From positions 186,001-250,000 of the forward strand of contig NZ_AWGF01000002.1 of the NCBI RefSeq assembly GCF_000495855.1: a stretch of DNA of 64,000 bases, written 5' to 3'. Source of the stretch: Asticcacaulis sp. YBE204 (lineage in GTDB: Bacteria; Pseudomonadota; Alphaproteobacteria; Caulobacterales; Caulobacteraceae). The notes under the pieces are model-generated. The model was not told the DNA's origin. It ran no database searches and was given only the letters and a program-made list of their open reading frames with translations. Of the stretch, positions 49,239-59,155 are shown one piece after another. The translations under genes and the position numbers were made by a program. Within the stretch, counting starts at the first letter, position 1; the number at the start of each line of letters is the position of its first letter.

Positions 49239-49907
49239 TTATTCGTCGTCGTCCCAGCCCTGACGGCATTTTTTCTTGCCACTGATCATGTCGCCCAGCC
49301 CCGGATAGGCTCCGGTGCCGTTACGATATTTATCCCACTGGCGTTCGCGCTCGGCCAGACACAGCTTGGTTGGGCGTTTCTCCGGCGGCTTAAGCGGCAG
49401 GTTGAGGTCCTTGGGCGGCGAGACCGGGCAATCCTTGTCCATAACCTTGCCCGCATTGCGCTGCTGAATGCACAGATCGCGCTTAAGCAGCGCCCGGGTC
49501 AGGCTGGCGCGGCCTTTGTCGCCACCTTCGGGATAGGCGCGCGGCGTCACACCGGCACTGCCCGTGCCGGTCTCAGCCATGGGCGGCGCTGGCGGTGCGG
49601 GCGGGGATGGGGCGATCGGCAACGGATCCGGGGCCGGTCGGTCGATCACGTGGACCGGGTTGACAACGGCCTGCCGAGGCCGGACCTTTGCGGGGGACGG
49701 CGTCTCGGATTCGACTGGCGCTGCCTCCGGTTTCGGCTGGGTCTCCAGCCGCGGCAGATACCACAGTTCGACCGCAACGGGTTCCGGCAAGACCTCGTGC
49801 GGCGGCGGCGCACTCAGCCAAAGGACCAGCAGGAAAAGGCCGTGGACGCCCAGCGCCACGCCTGTGCCCCCTATCAAACGTCCTGTTCCGGCCTTGCGTC
49901 GCGTCAT
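49239..49907 (-). CDS. Proline-rich membrane-anchored protein, TonB-like N-terminus
   Basis: The 222-residue protein starts MTRRKAGTGRLIGGTGVALG, has one membrane helix near residues 15-35 and a long Pro/Ala periplasmic linker with PEAAPVESETPSP and PLPIAPSPPAPPAPP. It ends in a basic cysteine-containing region (LKRDLCIQQRNAG, KDCPVSPP, KLCLAERERQW). The layout recalls TonB or TolA N-terminal halves, but no TonB C-terminal domain is visible. Function unknown. Confidence 0.7.
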   Translation of the reverse strand: MTRRKAGTGRLIGGTGVALGVHGLFLLVLWLSAPPPHEVLPEPVAVELWYLPRLETQPKPEAAPVESETPSPAKVRPRQAVVNPVHVIDRPAPDPLPIAPSPPAPPAPPMAETGTGSAGVTPRAYPEGGDKGRASLTRALLKRDLCIQQRNAGKVMDKDCPVSPPKDLNLPLKPPEKRPTKLCLAERERQWDKYRNGTGAYPGLGDMISGKKKCRQGWDDDE

Positions 49908-50061
49908 CGGCGGCACTTAGGCAGGCCACCGTGTCGGCATTGCGGCAGCGGCAAACCCATACAGGAATAATTCCGGCGCCTTCACGACAAGGTGTAGGTG
50001 TGTCCACCCCGTAAGGGCGTATAATTACAGCGTTATCACATCGGGAAGGAGGTGCATTTCA

Positions 50062-50178
50062 ATGCGTATCCTAAAAAGGCACCCCAGGGCCGAGTCCATC
50101 ATGGACGACGTCGTGTCTCTGGCGCTCGCCGGCACCATGCTGGCGGCCTTCGTGGCGGCGGTTATCGCGCTGGTCTGA
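50062..50178 (+). CDS. 38-residue single-helix membrane peptide
   Basis: Short gene encoding MRILKRHPRAESIMDDVVSL followed by a hydrophobic helix ending AAVIALV. It is supported by a near-perfect Shine-Dalgarno AAGGAGGTG seven bases before the ATG. The N-terminus is basic, so a cytoplasmic N-terminus with one membrane helix is likely. No homologue is recognised. It is convergent with the YjbR gene six bases away. Confidence 0.72.
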   Translation: MRILKRHPRAESIMDDVVSLALAGTMLAAFVAAVIALV

Positions 50179-50184
50179 AAGGCT

Positions 50185-50523
50185 TTATCTGGCGTCCCAG
50201 GCCTTTAAAGTCGTCTTCTTGACCTGGGCGCGCCAGACGCGCTCGATATTAGCCTTGACCCAGTCGATGTCGACCTTGTCGGGCCGTGCCAGTATCAGCG
50301 GCCACGGCTTGTGATGATCGGTGGTGAAGAAGGTTTCGGGATCGACCTCCAGCAGGAAGTCGCGTTCTTCATACGGCACCTTGAATACCGGACAATCATG
50401 AGTCGGATTCCAGAAAAACATGACCTTCTTGTTGACCTTGAACGAGCGGGCGTCCCACGACATCGTCTCTTCCGTGTCGGGATAGGCAAGCGTGATGTCG
50501 CGCAACATTTCAAAGGTCAGCAT
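50185..50523 (-). CDS. MmcQ/YjbR-family protein
   Basis: The 112-residue protein starts MLTFEMLRDITLAYPDTEET and has the family pattern MSWDARSFKVNKKVMFFWNP and RPDKVDIDWVKANIERVWRA. Members have a CyaY-like fold with a possible DNA-binding role. Function is not established. Confidence 0.88.
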   Translation of the reverse strand: MLTFEMLRDITLAYPDTEETMSWDARSFKVNKKVMFFWNPTHDCPVFKVPYEERDFLLEVDPETFFTTDHHKPWPLILARPDKVDIDWVKANIERVWRAQVKKTTLKAWDAR

Positions 50524-50591
50524 GACGGTCTCCGTGACGCCTCATCCTATCACGGATTCAAAACTTATGCCCAGACCGGCATTCTGAACCT

Positions 50592-51509
50592 ATGCCCACG
50601 CCCCTGTCCTTGCCTGAGTTCATTGGCCGCCGCATCGATTCAGCGGCTGGAGATTTATTCCGCGCCGAAGGGGCCTATGCCGCGATCGACTTTACACAGC
50701 CACCGGGCGAAGCCGCCCTGGTGCCACCCGATTCGCTGTCGTGGCGAATTTTCAAGAACCCGGTCAGTCTTTACATCGGCGGCGTGGCGGCGGTGATTCT
50801 GGAACTGGCCGAACCCGGTGTCCGGACCGGCGTGTGGGAGCATTCGAGCTTTCGTACGCAACCCGTTCAGCGCCTGAAACGTACGGGTCTGGCGGCCATG
50901 ATCACCGTGTATGGGGCGAAAAGCGTGGCAACGCGGATGATCGAAGGCGTCGTGCGGCGGCATGATCGCGTGACCGGCCAGACCCCCGACGGCAAGCCCT
51001 ATCATGCTAATGATCCCCATCTTCTCGACTGGGTTCAGGCGACAGCGTCGTTCGGATTTGCCGAAGCCTACAGCCGCTACGTATCGCCGCTGTCGCACAG
51101 CGAGTTCGACCGGCTTTACACCGAATCCGCACCCGCCGCACAGGCCTATGGCGCCGTCGGCGCGCCGACATCTCAAACCGAAATGGAAGCCATTTTCGCG
51201 CGGATGGCGGCACGGCTTGAGCCCTCGCCCATCGTGTTCGAATTCCTCGACATCATGCGCGAAGCCCCCGCCTTTCCGGGTCTGTTGCAAACGCTTCAGC
51301 CGATGCTGATCCGCGCCGCCGTATCGATGACACCGGAGGGGATACGTGACCGGTTAGGTCTTGGCGCGGTTCAGGGTTTAAGGGCGTGGGAAGCGCCGCT
51401 GGTCCGGCAGGCGGGCGCCTTGAGCGATCGCATCGTCATCCGCTCAAGCCCCGCCGGTCAGGCCTGCCGCCGGATGGGACTGCCCGAAGACTATCTCTAT
51501 CGCTCTTAA
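50592..51509 (+). CDS. MpaB/rubber-oxygenase-like (DUF2236) protein
   Basis: The 305-residue protein has the family pattern DSLSWRIFKNPVSLYIGGVA, RLKRTGLAAMITVYGAKSVA, VRRHDRVTGQTPDGKPYHAN and DPHLLDWVQATASFGFAEAY. Members of DUF2236 include haem-dependent latex-clearing oxygenases; His and Arg residues in RRHDRV and the H of YHANDP would be the haem-site candidates. The substrate here is unknown. Confidence 0.87.
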   Translation: MPTPLSLPEFIGRRIDSAAGDLFRAEGAYAAIDFTQPPGEAALVPPDSLSWRIFKNPVSLYIGGVAAVILELAEPGVRTGVWEHSSFRTQPVQRLKRTGLAAMITVYGAKSVATRMIEGVVRRHDRVTGQTPDGKPYHANDPHLLDWVQATASFGFAEAYSRYVSPLSHSEFDRLYTESAPAAQAYGAVGAPTSQTEMEAIFARMAARLEPSPIVFEFLDIMREAPAFPGLLQTLQPMLIRAAVSMTPEGIRDRLGLGAVQGLRAWEAPLVRQAGALSDRIVIRSSPAGQACRRMGLPEDYLYRS

Positions 51510-51516
51510 AAACACG

Positions 51517-52395
51517 TCAGGTCGCGCGCCCAAGCCAGCGCGCGGCATTGCGCGCGAAGGTTTCATTATCGAGCCCGGCGACGTTCATGCCCATCTCTAT
51601 CCGCCCGCCGTCCGGGCGATTGATGACCTGAGCCGACAACATGCCCGCCTCGCCCTGCCCGATCAGCCGCCCCTGACCGTAGTCCATAGCAAAGCCCTGA
51701 TAGCGGTCCGTAAGCACCGGCAAGCCACGGTCGCCGATCTGATCCGGCGTTGCGGCTTCTCGCGCCTCCGGCCCCAGTTTCAGCAGGCCCGTTGCGCCTT
51801 TGGGCAAGGTCAGCGATTGTCCGGTAAAGGCGCGCACCCGTTTCAGGCCTTGCGTGATCGGATGCGGCATAAGACCCGTCGCGGACGTATAGTCGATCAC
51901 GCTGGGATTATTTCGACCCGGCTCGAAAACCCAGCCCTTGCCCATTTCGAAACCGAAGGCCTGTGCCAGAGACGCGGCGGCGGCCCCAAACGGCGCATGG
52001 TCGGCGATAAGCCACAAAGCGCCGCCGCTGCGCACCCACTGCGTCAGGACGTCGCCTTCTTCGGGCGTAAAGGCGGGCTTGCCGTTCTGACCGGCATTGG
52101 CGATGACCAGCAAACGCACACCGCTGAGGCTCTCCGCCGTGAACGAAACCGTCCCGGTCTGAACGTCCCAGCCGTCCGCGGCCATGACCGCCGCAAAGGG
52201 GGCATAACGACCGTCGCGGGTGTGGAAATTGCCATGCGCCTGATCGATCACCAGACGCGGGCGGTCCGTGAACGCCGGGGTCACAGGCTGAGGTTTGAAG
52301 CGCGGATCGCTGGTCTGAACCTGAGCCGCCGCGCCGCTGGCCAAGGTCAGACCGGTCAGAGCGGCGGCACCGGTCATCATGTCGCGTCGGTTCAT
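51517..52395 (-). CDS. Tat-exported DUF4350/GATase-like protein
   Basis: The 292-residue protein starts MNRRDMMTGAAALTGLTLAS, a twin-arginine signal. It then has LVIDQAHGNFHTRDGRYAPF, RLLVIANAGQNGKPAFTPEE, LTQWVRSGGALWLIADHAPF and RWLGRAT, typical of periplasmic GATase-like/DUF4350 domains related to gliding and cell-wall proteins. No catalytic Cys is seen at the class I GATase position. Function unknown. Confidence 0.78.
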   Translation of the reverse strand: MNRRDMMTGAAALTGLTLASGAAAQVQTSDPRFKPQPVTPAFTDRPRLVIDQAHGNFHTRDGRYAPFAAVMAADGWDVQTGTVSFTAESLSGVRLLVIANAGQNGKPAFTPEEGDVLTQWVRSGGALWLIADHAPFGAAAASLAQAFGFEMGKGWVFEPGRNNPSVIDYTSATGLMPHPITQGLKRVRAFTGQSLTLPKGATGLLKLGPEAREAATPDQIGDRGLPVLTDRYQGFAMDYGQGRLIGQGEAGMLSAQVINRPDGGRIEMGMNVAGLDNETFARNAARWLGRAT

Positions 52396-52508
52396 CGTAA
52401 TTCTCCGTGGGTTCAGAGGCTCCTATCATTATTCACGCGTCCGGGCATCTCATACTTGACATCCCGCCGTTTGCCTCGAAGGTGAGCCCGCACAACCGGA
52501 ACCCAGCC

Positions 52509-53768
52509 ATGCGCCCTATGATATCTCTCGACCGCCGCGCCCTGCTGGGCGGACTGATTTCTACCGCCGCCATAAGCGCCCTTCCGGCCTCCGCCGACGC
52601 CATGTCTTTCGGCAGATGGGTGGGGGCGTGGGCGGCGTCGCAGATGGTGCCCAATCCGGACACGACCCTGCCGCCCGACATCGCCGCTGACGTGACGGTT
52701 CGCCAGATTGTCCGCCTGACTCAGGGCGGTCGGCAGTTCCGCGTGCGGCTTTCCAACGTCTGTGGCACGAAACCGCTGCGGATCGGCGCAGCCCATGCGG
52801 CGATCTCGGCAGATCAGATGACCTCGCGCATCGACCCGTCCAACGCGCGCGGTCTGACCTTTGGCGGTCGCACCGCAATCACCATTCCTGCCGGTGCAGA
52901 ATACGTTTCCGACCCGGTGATCCTGACCGTCAAGGCCTTCACCGACCTGACCCTGTCGCTCTATCTGCCCGAAGCCGCCACGCCTCAGACCAGTCACCCC
53001 GGCGCCCGCATGATCTCCTATTTTGCCAAGGGCAACCACGTCACCGACACGGCTCTGGAGGGGGCAAGGACGATGGAGCGCTGGTTCCATATTTCCGGCG
53101 TCGATGTGATGAGCGGTCAGGGCGCGGGGTCCATCGTGACACTCGGTGACTCGATCACCGACGGTTACGGCGTCAAGCCGGGGACGAATGCCCGCTGGCC
53201 CGACCGGTTGGCCGAGCGGCTTCAGGCCACGCCGGGCAAGCGGCACCTGTCGGTGCTCAACCACGGGATTGGCGGTGGACGGGTGCTCAATGACGGTACC
53301 GGCCCCAATGCGCTCGCCCGGTTCGAGCGCGACGTGCTGAGCCAGACCGGCGTCAAATATCTGATCATCCTCGAAGGCGTAAACGACTTGGGCAGCCTGA
53401 CGCGCGATGCCCCGGCGAGCGCAGCGGCCCATGCGGCGCTGGTCGAGAGCCTGATCGGCGCCTATCGTCAGATGATCCGCCGCGCCTGGGATCGCGGCAT
53501 TACCGTCTATGGCGCGACCATCCTGCCGTTCATGGGCTTCTCGCTCTATCACCCCGACGCCCTGAACGAGGCCGACCGTCAGGCGGTCAATCACTGGATC
53601 AGAACTTCGGGCGAATTCGACGCGGTGATCGATCTCGACAAGGTGATGGCCGACCCAACGCGCCCGGAGTGGCTCAGCCCCGAATACGATTCCGGCGACC
53701 ATATCCACCCTTCCCCCGCCGGTTACAGGGCGATGGGCGATGCGATAGACCTTAATTTATTCAAATAA
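52509..53768 (+). CDS. SGNH/GDSL-type hydrolase, exported
   Basis: The 419-residue protein has a Tat-like signal (LDRRALLGGLISTAAISALP). The SGNH blocks follow: IVTLGDSITDGYGVKPG (nucleophile Ser near residue 215), NHGIGGGRVLNDG, LIILEGVNDLG and, at the end, SGDHIHPSPAGY with the catalytic Asp and His. An N-terminal beta domain of about 180 residues precedes it, as in several xylan or rhamnogalacturonan acetylesterases. ATG 52509 follows the signal logic; a start at 52407 would lengthen it by 34 residues. It ends one base before the convergent M28 gene. Confidence 0.9.
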   Translation: MRPMISLDRRALLGGLISTAAISALPASADAMSFGRWVGAWAASQMVPNPDTTLPPDIAADVTVRQIVRLTQGGRQFRVRLSNVCGTKPLRIGAAHAAISADQMTSRIDPSNARGLTFGGRTAITIPAGAEYVSDPVILTVKAFTDLTLSLYLPEAATPQTSHPGARMISYFAKGNHVTDTALEGARTMERWFHISGVDVMSGQGAGSIVTLGDSITDGYGVKPGTNARWPDRLAERLQATPGKRHLSVLNHGIGGGRVLNDGTGPNALARFERDVLSQTGVKYLIILEGVNDLGSLTRDAPASAAAHAALVESLIGAYRQMIRRAWDRGITVYGATILPFMGFSLYHPDALNEADRQAVNHWIRTSGEFDAVIDLDKVMADPTRPEWLSPEYDSGDHIHPSPAGYRAMGDAIDLNLFK

Positions 53769-55409
53769 CTATTTTCGGGTCATAGCCGATTTATCTCGTT
53801 CGGCCTTGAACTCCGAACCCGGCTTCCACTCCGGCCAGACCTTGGCTGTCGCCAGCTTACGGCCCAGCGCGTAATAGGCCTCAAGGTCCTGCAAGCCCCC
53901 GGTCATATTCCAGCTTGGCTCGTATTCGTCGGACGGCTGATGATAATGATCGCGGATATAGGCCTCTGAGAATTTCTTCCCGGCCTCAAGCCCGCCGTCG
54001 ACCATATCAAGGCCCCACGCGCCGAACAGCATCGGCACGCCGCGCTTGGCCATCGGGAAATGGTCAGAGCGGTAGAACAGCCCCGCCTCGGCGCGCTGAT
54101 CCGGGGTCACCACGCGTTTCTGCGTTTTCAATGTTTCGGCCAGCATGTCCTCCAGTGTCGATTGCCCGTAGCCGGTCAGCTCGATATTGCGAGTCGGTCC
54201 GGCGATGTTCAGCCCGTCAATATTGACCCCACCGACCGTCTTATCGAGCGGAAACAAGGGGTTGGAGGCATAATATTCGGACCCCAGAAGCCCGCTTTCC
54301 TCGGCGGTGAACGAGATCATGACGATCGAGCGATCGGTGCGCGGCGCCTTGGCAAAGGCGCGCGCCAGTTCCAGTATACCCGCCACGCCGGTCGCATTAT
54401 CAAACGCGCCATTGAAAATCTTATCGCCCGTTGCATCGGGATTACCGATCCCCAGATGATCCCAGTGCGCCGAATAGAGGACATATTCATCAGGCTTTGT
54501 CTTGCCCGGTAAAACGGCCACGACATTGCGGGTATGAATCTCGTCGGCGGCGACCTTATAGGTGCCGCTCAAGGTCACGCCTTTCAGCTCAACCGGTTTG
54601 AACGTCTTAGACAGCGCCTGAACGCGCAAAGCCTTGAGATCCAGTCCCGCCGCCGTGAACAAGGCCTCCGCCGTATCGGCCTGAATCCATGACTCCAGGA
54701 CCGGATTGACCTTGAGCGGATCGGGCCGAACGATGTCGAAGCGGTCGCGGGTATTGGAGTTCTTGACCGTCGCCCAGCCATAGGCCGCGGCATCCGTGTC
54801 GTGGATGATGATCGCGCCCAGCGCCCCGCGCCGCGCGGCCTCTTCGTACTTGTAGGTCCAGCGCCCGTAATAGGTCATGGCCTTGCCATTAAAGGTCTTC
54901 AAGTCCGGCTCGACGAAATCGGGATCGTTGATCAGGACGACGATAATCTTGCCTTTGACATCGACGCCCTTGAAATCGTCCCAGCCGCGTTCGGCCGCGG
55001 TTACGCCGTACCCCACGAAAACCAGCGGTGCGTTGAGCGTGACATCCGCCGTCGCGCCGCGTGTAGCGACCGTCATGTTCTCGCCTTGCACCACCGGCAC
55101 GGTCTTGCCGTCCGGCAGGGTAAATTTGAGCTCCGGCGACGACACCCGGAACCGGCGCAGCGCTACGTCCTGATAGTAGGATGGCTTGCCCGCCGAGTCT
55201 TTCGCACCCGGCAGGAAACCCGCCGTTTTGAACCCTTCGACGATATAGGCGACCGTCTTGTCCTCGGCGCGCGTGGCAACGCCGCGGCCCTCGAATTCGT
55301 CGGAGGCCAGCACTTGCACGTCTTTCAACACGCGTTGCTGACTGAGGGGCTCGGCGCTCGCTGTTCCGACTCCCATCAGGCACATCGCCACCCATATCAT
55401 CCGCTTCAT
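53769..55409 (-). CDS. M28-family zinc aminopeptidase with PA domain, secreted
   Basis: The 546-residue protein starts MKRMIWVAMCLMGVGTASAE, a signal peptide. A protease-associated domain (NAPLVFVGYGVTAAERGWDD, GALGAIIIHDTDAAAYGW) precedes the peptidase domain. The zinc ligands appear in order: His of SAHWDHLG, Asp of FDNATGVAG, Glu-Glu of AEESGLLGSEYY, Asp of VNIDGLN and the His of HYHQPSDEY. All catalytic residues are kept, so it is probably active in the periplasm or outside. An ATG one codon upstream (55412) is equally possible. Confidence 0.93.
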   Translation of the reverse strand: MKRMIWVAMCLMGVGTASAEPLSQQRVLKDVQVLASDEFEGRGVATRAEDKTVAYIVEGFKTAGFLPGAKDSAGKPSYYQDVALRRFRVSSPELKFTLPDGKTVPVVQGENMTVATRGATADVTLNAPLVFVGYGVTAAERGWDDFKGVDVKGKIIVVLINDPDFVEPDLKTFNGKAMTYYGRWTYKYEEAARRGALGAIIIHDTDAAAYGWATVKNSNTRDRFDIVRPDPLKVNPVLESWIQADTAEALFTAAGLDLKALRVQALSKTFKPVELKGVTLSGTYKVAADEIHTRNVVAVLPGKTKPDEYVLYSAHWDHLGIGNPDATGDKIFNGAFDNATGVAGILELARAFAKAPRTDRSIVMISFTAEESGLLGSEYYASNPLFPLDKTVGGVNIDGLNIAGPTRNIELTGYGQSTLEDMLAETLKTQKRVVTPDQRAEAGLFYRSDHFPMAKRGVPMLFGAWGLDMVDGGLEAGKKFSEAYIRDHYHQPSDEYEPSWNMTGGLQDLEAYYALGRKLATAKVWPEWKPGSEFKAERDKSAMTRK

Positions 55410-55614
55410 CACTGACTCCTTTGATTACGCGATAGTCGCCCCTGAAACCGCGTAAGGCAAGGCGAATATAAGACCGGGATGGCGATAGCCTGCCCACATA
55501 TAAGGTCTGTATAAATCATTGAATTTAATAACATCTGGCACGTCACAGACAGCGTAAACACCTTGAGTAACCGCTCAGCCGGACGCCCGGCCCCTTTGCA
55601 CCCAAGGACTTTCC

Positions 55615-56253
55615 ATGACCACGCTTCGCACCCTTTGCCTGTCGGCTGCCCTGATGGCGTCGCCTTTGCTCGCCAACCACGTCCTCGCGCAGGACACCGG
55701 TTCCGTTCAGGCCCGCCAGAAGCTGACCGATCCCAATCCAAAGCCGATGACCGACACCATGACCGCTAAAAATCCGATGGTCGGCGGCGCGGAAATGTTC
55801 GCCAACAAGACCATCGTCGAAAACGCCATGATGTCGAAGGATCACGAAACCCTGGTCGCCGCCGTCAAGGCTGCCGACTTGGCCCACACCCTGTCAGGAC
55901 CCGGCCCGTTCACGGTCTTCGCGCCGACCGACGACGCCTTCGCCAAGCTGCCCGCCGGCACGGTCGACAGCCTGCTGATGCCCGCCAACAAGGCCAAACT
56001 GACGACGATTCTGACTTGCCACGTCGTCGCCGGGAACATTACGGCGATGGATTTGATGGACTGGATCAAGACCAGCGACGGTAGCTACACCCTGACGACG
56101 CTGGGCGGCTGCAAGCTGAAAGCGACGATGATGGGCAAGACGATCATGCTGACCGACGAGACCGGCGGCATGGCCCACGTCACCATCGGCAATGTCACGC
56201 AGTCGAACGGCACGATCCACGTCATCGACACGGTTCTGATGCCGAAGATGTAG
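55615..56253 (+). CDS. Fasciclin (FAS1) domain secreted protein
   Basis: The 212-residue protein has a signal peptide (LSAALMASPLLANHVLAQ) and one FAS1 domain, with GPGPFTVFAPTDDAFAKLPA as the H1 motif and NGTIHVIDTVLMPK as the H2 motif. FAS1 proteins mediate adhesion or bind envelope components. ATG 55615 follows AAGGA. The terminator at 56257 ends the gene. Confidence 0.92.
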   Translation: MTTLRTLCLSAALMASPLLANHVLAQDTGSVQARQKLTDPNPKPMTDTMTAKNPMVGGAEMFANKTIVENAMMSKDHETLVAAVKAADLAHTLSGPGPFTVFAPTDDAFAKLPAGTVDSLLMPANKAKLTTILTCHVVAGNITAMDLMDWIKTSDGSYTLTTLGGCKLKATMMGKTIMLTDETGGMAHVTIGNVTQSNGTIHVIDTVLMPKM

Positions 56254-56256
56254 TAG

Positions 56257-56296
56257 AAAACACCTCTCCTAAAAAAATCAGGGGAGGTGTTTTCAA
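56257..56296 (+). terminator. Terminator of the fasciclin gene
   Basis: 14-bp stem AAAACACCTCTCCT/AGGGGAGGTGTTTT with one mismatch and a loop AAAAAAATC. The GGGGAGGT portion resembles the modules in the repeats at 24020 and 33055. Confidence 0.8.
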
Positions 56297-56319
56297 TTTC
56301 GCCTCAAAGCGCGCCTTTG

Positions 56320-56703
56320 TCAGGATATGGTCCACCTATAAACATAGATGAACCGATCGCCGACCTTTACACCCGATTTGTTGAGATCGACAGTTACCGT
56401 TCTATAAAATTTTAAAGTCGCCGCGCCAAAGCCATACTTTTCAGGTGTTTCGGCCAACAGCTTACAGTCTAAACGCCCTTTTTCCAGCACTATGCATTCG
56501 ATTTGCGCCCAGCCCTCGGCAGAATCCTCCATGGCCTTCTCAGGGTAATAGGCGTATCCCGGCCTGTTGAATTTGAACTTTATAGTCGGCTGTACCGGAG
56601 TCTCCGGAGGCGGTGGCAAATCCGCGAGCTTAGGCCCCGCATGGGACGGCAAGGCCGGCATCACAATCATGGCCGCCACGCAAAAAATACCGATTTTACG
56701 CAT
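56320..56703 (-). CDS. TonB C-terminal-like secreted protein
   Basis: The 127-residue protein has a signal peptide (MRKIGIFCVAAMIVMPALPS), then PGYAYYPEKAMEDSAEGWAQ and GFGAATLKFYRTVTVDLN, the pattern of TonB C-terminal domains. It has no membrane anchor or proline-rich spacer, so it is a stand-alone periplasmic TonB-like domain. ATG 56703 follows GGGAGATTC; the start at 56793 adds non-family residues. Confidence 0.75.
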   Translation of the reverse strand: MRKIGIFCVAAMIVMPALPSHAGPKLADLPPPPETPVQPTIKFKFNRPGYAYYPEKAMEDSAEGWAQIECIVLEKGRLDCKLLAETPEKYGFGAATLKFYRTVTVDLNKSGVKVGDRFIYVYRWTIS

Positions 56704-56871
56704 CAGAATCTCCCACCCTTCCAGAAACCAGACCAAACTAGCCCGGTTTCGGTTAATTTCAACGAATAAACATGTGGTGCAGGGGCGCCCCAATGCCTCA
56801 CCAACCTTCCACCTGCCTCTTTACCTGCCACCCTCTTTCACTGCCTTACGGTTCATGCTATCGCGCAGCGC

Positions 56872-58674
56872 ATGACCGATCTTTCCCAAATCCGTAACTT
56901 TTCCATCGTGGCCCATATCGACCACGGCAAATCGACCCTGTCCGACCGCCTGATCCAGTTCACCGGCGGCCTCACCGCGCGTGAGATGAAGGAGCAGGTC
57001 CTCGACAATATGGAGATCGAGCGCGAACGCGGCATCACCATCAAGGCCCAGACCGTCCGCCTCAACTACAAGGCCAAGGACGGCAAAACCTATATCCTCA
57101 ACCTGATGGATACGCCGGGCCACGTCGATTTCGCCTACGAAGTGTCGCGCTCGCTGGCCGCCTGCGAAGGCTCGATCCTCGTGGTCGATGCGTCGCAGGG
57201 CGTCGAAGCCCAAACGCTCGCCAACGTCTATCAGGCCATCGACAACAACCACGAGATCGTCCCGGTTCTCAACAAGGTCGACCTGCCCGCCGCCGAGCCC
57301 GAGCGCGTGCGCGCTCAGATCGAGGACGTCATTGGCATCGACGCGTCGGACGCCGTGCTGGCCTCGGCCAAGTCCGGTATCGGCATCGAGGACGTGCTGG
57401 AAGCCATCGTCACCCGCCTGCCCGCCCCGAAGGGCGATGTCAGCGCGCCGCTGAAGGCCCTGCTGGTCGACGCGTGGTACGACGCCTATCTGGGCGTTAT
57501 CGTTCTGGTGCGCATCTTCGACGGCGTCATGAAGCCCGGTCAGCAGGTCAAGCTGATGAACGCCGGCGCGACCTACAAGATCGACAAGCTGGGCGTCTTC
57601 CAGCCCAAGGCCACCGATGTCGAGGCCCTCGGCCCCGGTGAAATCGGCTTCTTCACGGCGCAGATCAAAGAAGTCTCCGACGCCGCCGTCGGCGACACCA
57701 TCACCGACGAGCGCAAGCCTACCGCACAGGCCATGACGGGCTTCAAGGAAGTCCAGCCGGTCGTCTTCTGCGGCATCTTCCCGGTCGATGCGGCCGATTT
57801 CGAAGACCTGCGCGCGGCGATGGGCAAGCTGCGCCTGAACGATGCCAGCTTCTCTTATGAAATGGAAACCTCCGCGGCTTTGGGCTTCGGCTTCCGTTGC
57901 GGATTCCTCGGCCTGCTGCACCTCGAAATCATTCAGGAACGCCTGTCGCGTGAGTTCAATCTCGACCTGATCGCCACGGCCCCGTCGGTCGTCTATCAGA
58001 TCTATATGAACAACGGCGACGTGATCGACCTGCACAATCCGGCGGACATGCCCGACGTCGTCAAGATCGACCACATCGAGGAGCCGTGGATCAAGGCGAC
58101 CATTTTCACGCCGGACGACTATCTGGGCGCGGTGATCAAGCTGTGTCAGGACCGTCGCGGCATTCAGCTCGACCTGTCCTATGTCGGCTCGCGCGCCATG
58201 ATCGTCTATAACCTGCCGCTCAACGAAGTCGTCTTCGACTTCTACGACCGCCTGAAGTCGATCTCGAAGGGCTATGCCTCGTTCGACTACACGATCGAGG
58301 AATACCGCGAAGGCGATCTGGTCAAGATGTCGATCCTCGTCAATTCCGAGCCGGTCGACGCGCTTTCCATGCTGGTCCACAAGGACCGCGCCGAAGCTAG
58401 AGGCCGCGGCATGTGCGAAAAGATGAAGGACCTCATCCCGCAGCACCTGTTCGTGATTCCGATTCAGGCGGCCATCGGCGGGCGCATCATCGCGCGCGAA
58501 ACCGTCCGCGCCCTGCGCAAGGACGTCACCGCGAAATGTTACGGCGGCGACGCCACGCGGAAGAAGAAGCTGCTGGAGAAGCAGAAGGAAGGCAAGAAGA
58601 AGATGCGGCAGTTCGGCAAGGTCGAAATCCCGCAGGAAGCCTTCATCGCCGCGCTCAAGATGGATAACGACTGA
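56872..58674 (+). CDS. lepA: Elongation factor 4 (LepA)
   Basis: Ribosome-associated GTPase that back-translocates or aids ribosome biogenesis. The 600-residue protein starts [20 protein letters not shown] and has P-loop [23 protein letters not shown], the LepA-specific domain ([20 protein letters not shown]) and the C-terminal [20 protein letters not shown] region. Length is typical. Confidence 0.97.
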   Translation: MTDLSQIRNFSIVAHIDHGKSTLSDRLIQFTGGLTAREMKEQVLDNMEIERERGITIKAQTVRLNYKAKDGKTYILNLMDTPGHVDFAYEVSRSLAACEGSILVVDASQGVEAQTLANVYQAIDNNHEIVPVLNKVDLPAAEPERVRAQIEDVIGIDASDAVLASAKSGIGIEDVLEAIVTRLPAPKGDVSAPLKALLVDAWYDAYLGVIVLVRIFDGVMKPGQQVKLMNAGATYKIDKLGVFQPKATDVEALGPGEIGFFTAQIKEVSDAAVGDTITDERKPTAQAMTGFKEVQPVVFCGIFPVDAADFEDLRAAMGKLRLNDASFSYEMETSAALGFGFRCGFLGLLHLEIIQERLSREFNLDLIATAPSVVYQIYMNNGDVIDLHNPADMPDVVKIDHIEEPWIKATIFTPDDYLGAVIKLCQDRRGIQLDLSYVGSRAMIVYNLPLNEVVFDFYDRLKSISKGYASFDYTIEEYREGDLVKMSILVNSEPVDALSMLVHKDRAEARGRGMCEKMKDLIPQHLFVIPIQAAIGGRIIARETVRALRKDVTAKCYGGDATRKKKLLEKQKEGKKKMRQFGKVEIPQEAFIAALKMDND

Positions 58675-58680
58675 CGTAAC

Positions 58681-58715
58681 GAAAAAGGCCCGGATCGCTC
58701 CGGGCCTTTTGTTTG
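58681..58715 (+). terminator. Terminator of lepA
   Basis: Perfect 12-bp stem AAAAGGCCCGGA/TCCGGGCCTTTT with loop TCGC, followed by GTTT; also able to act on the convergent minus-strand gene. Confidence 0.9.
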
Positions 58716-58723
58716 AGATGGCG

Positions 58724-59134
58724 TTAGCTGCGGAAATAGCTCCGTGCCTCGTCCTTTGAGATCGGCGTAAAGCTTTCGACCTCGCAGAACATATTATCGC
58801 CGTCCGGCTTGCGCGCTACGATCACCCGGATATCGTCGCCGCTACACACCGGATTGCGACCATTCATCTGCTCCAGCCGGAAACTGTCGTTCTTACGCAG
58901 ATTGCAGCCCGACACGCGGATCAGCGCCGTCCGGTTGTCGGCGTCGCGCACCGCCAGCGTATCGTCGCCGGCGACCTTGCTGTCTCTGATATCGAGCGCC
59001 CGTCCGGCTTTCGAGGCCAGACACTGACCGGCTGGATCGGCCTTGACCGTTTCTTCGCGGGCGGCAACCGCAAAGGCCGACCCCAGCGCGACCGTGGCCG
59101 ACAGAAGCATAACGCTTAAAGTTCTCTTACGCAT
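58724..59134 (-). CDS. Small secreted cysteine protein (DUF6491-like) 1
   Basis: The 136-residue protein has a signal peptide (MLLSATVALGSAFAVAA) and a pattern shared with four neighbours. A first Cys (GQCLASKAGRALDIR) is followed by a beta strand (DTLAVRDADNRTALIRVSGC), then NPVCSGDDIRVIVAR and FCEVESFTPISKDEA. It matches my memory of DUF6491 proteins. Function unknown. The start has a GGAGGGTG ribosome site. Confidence 0.8.
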   Translation of the reverse strand: MRKRTLSVMLLSATVALGSAFAVAAREETVKADPAGQCLASKAGRALDIRDSKVAGDDTLAVRDADNRTALIRVSGCNLRKNDSFRLEQMNGRNPVCSGDDIRVIVARKPDGDNMFCEVESFTPISKDEARSYFRS

Positions 59135-59155
59135 TTCACCCTCCTCGTTTTGATA

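Noticed and set aside
56821-58446. A 541-codon open frame antisense to lepA
   Set aside because: LepA is complete on the plus strand; the antisense frame is compositional.
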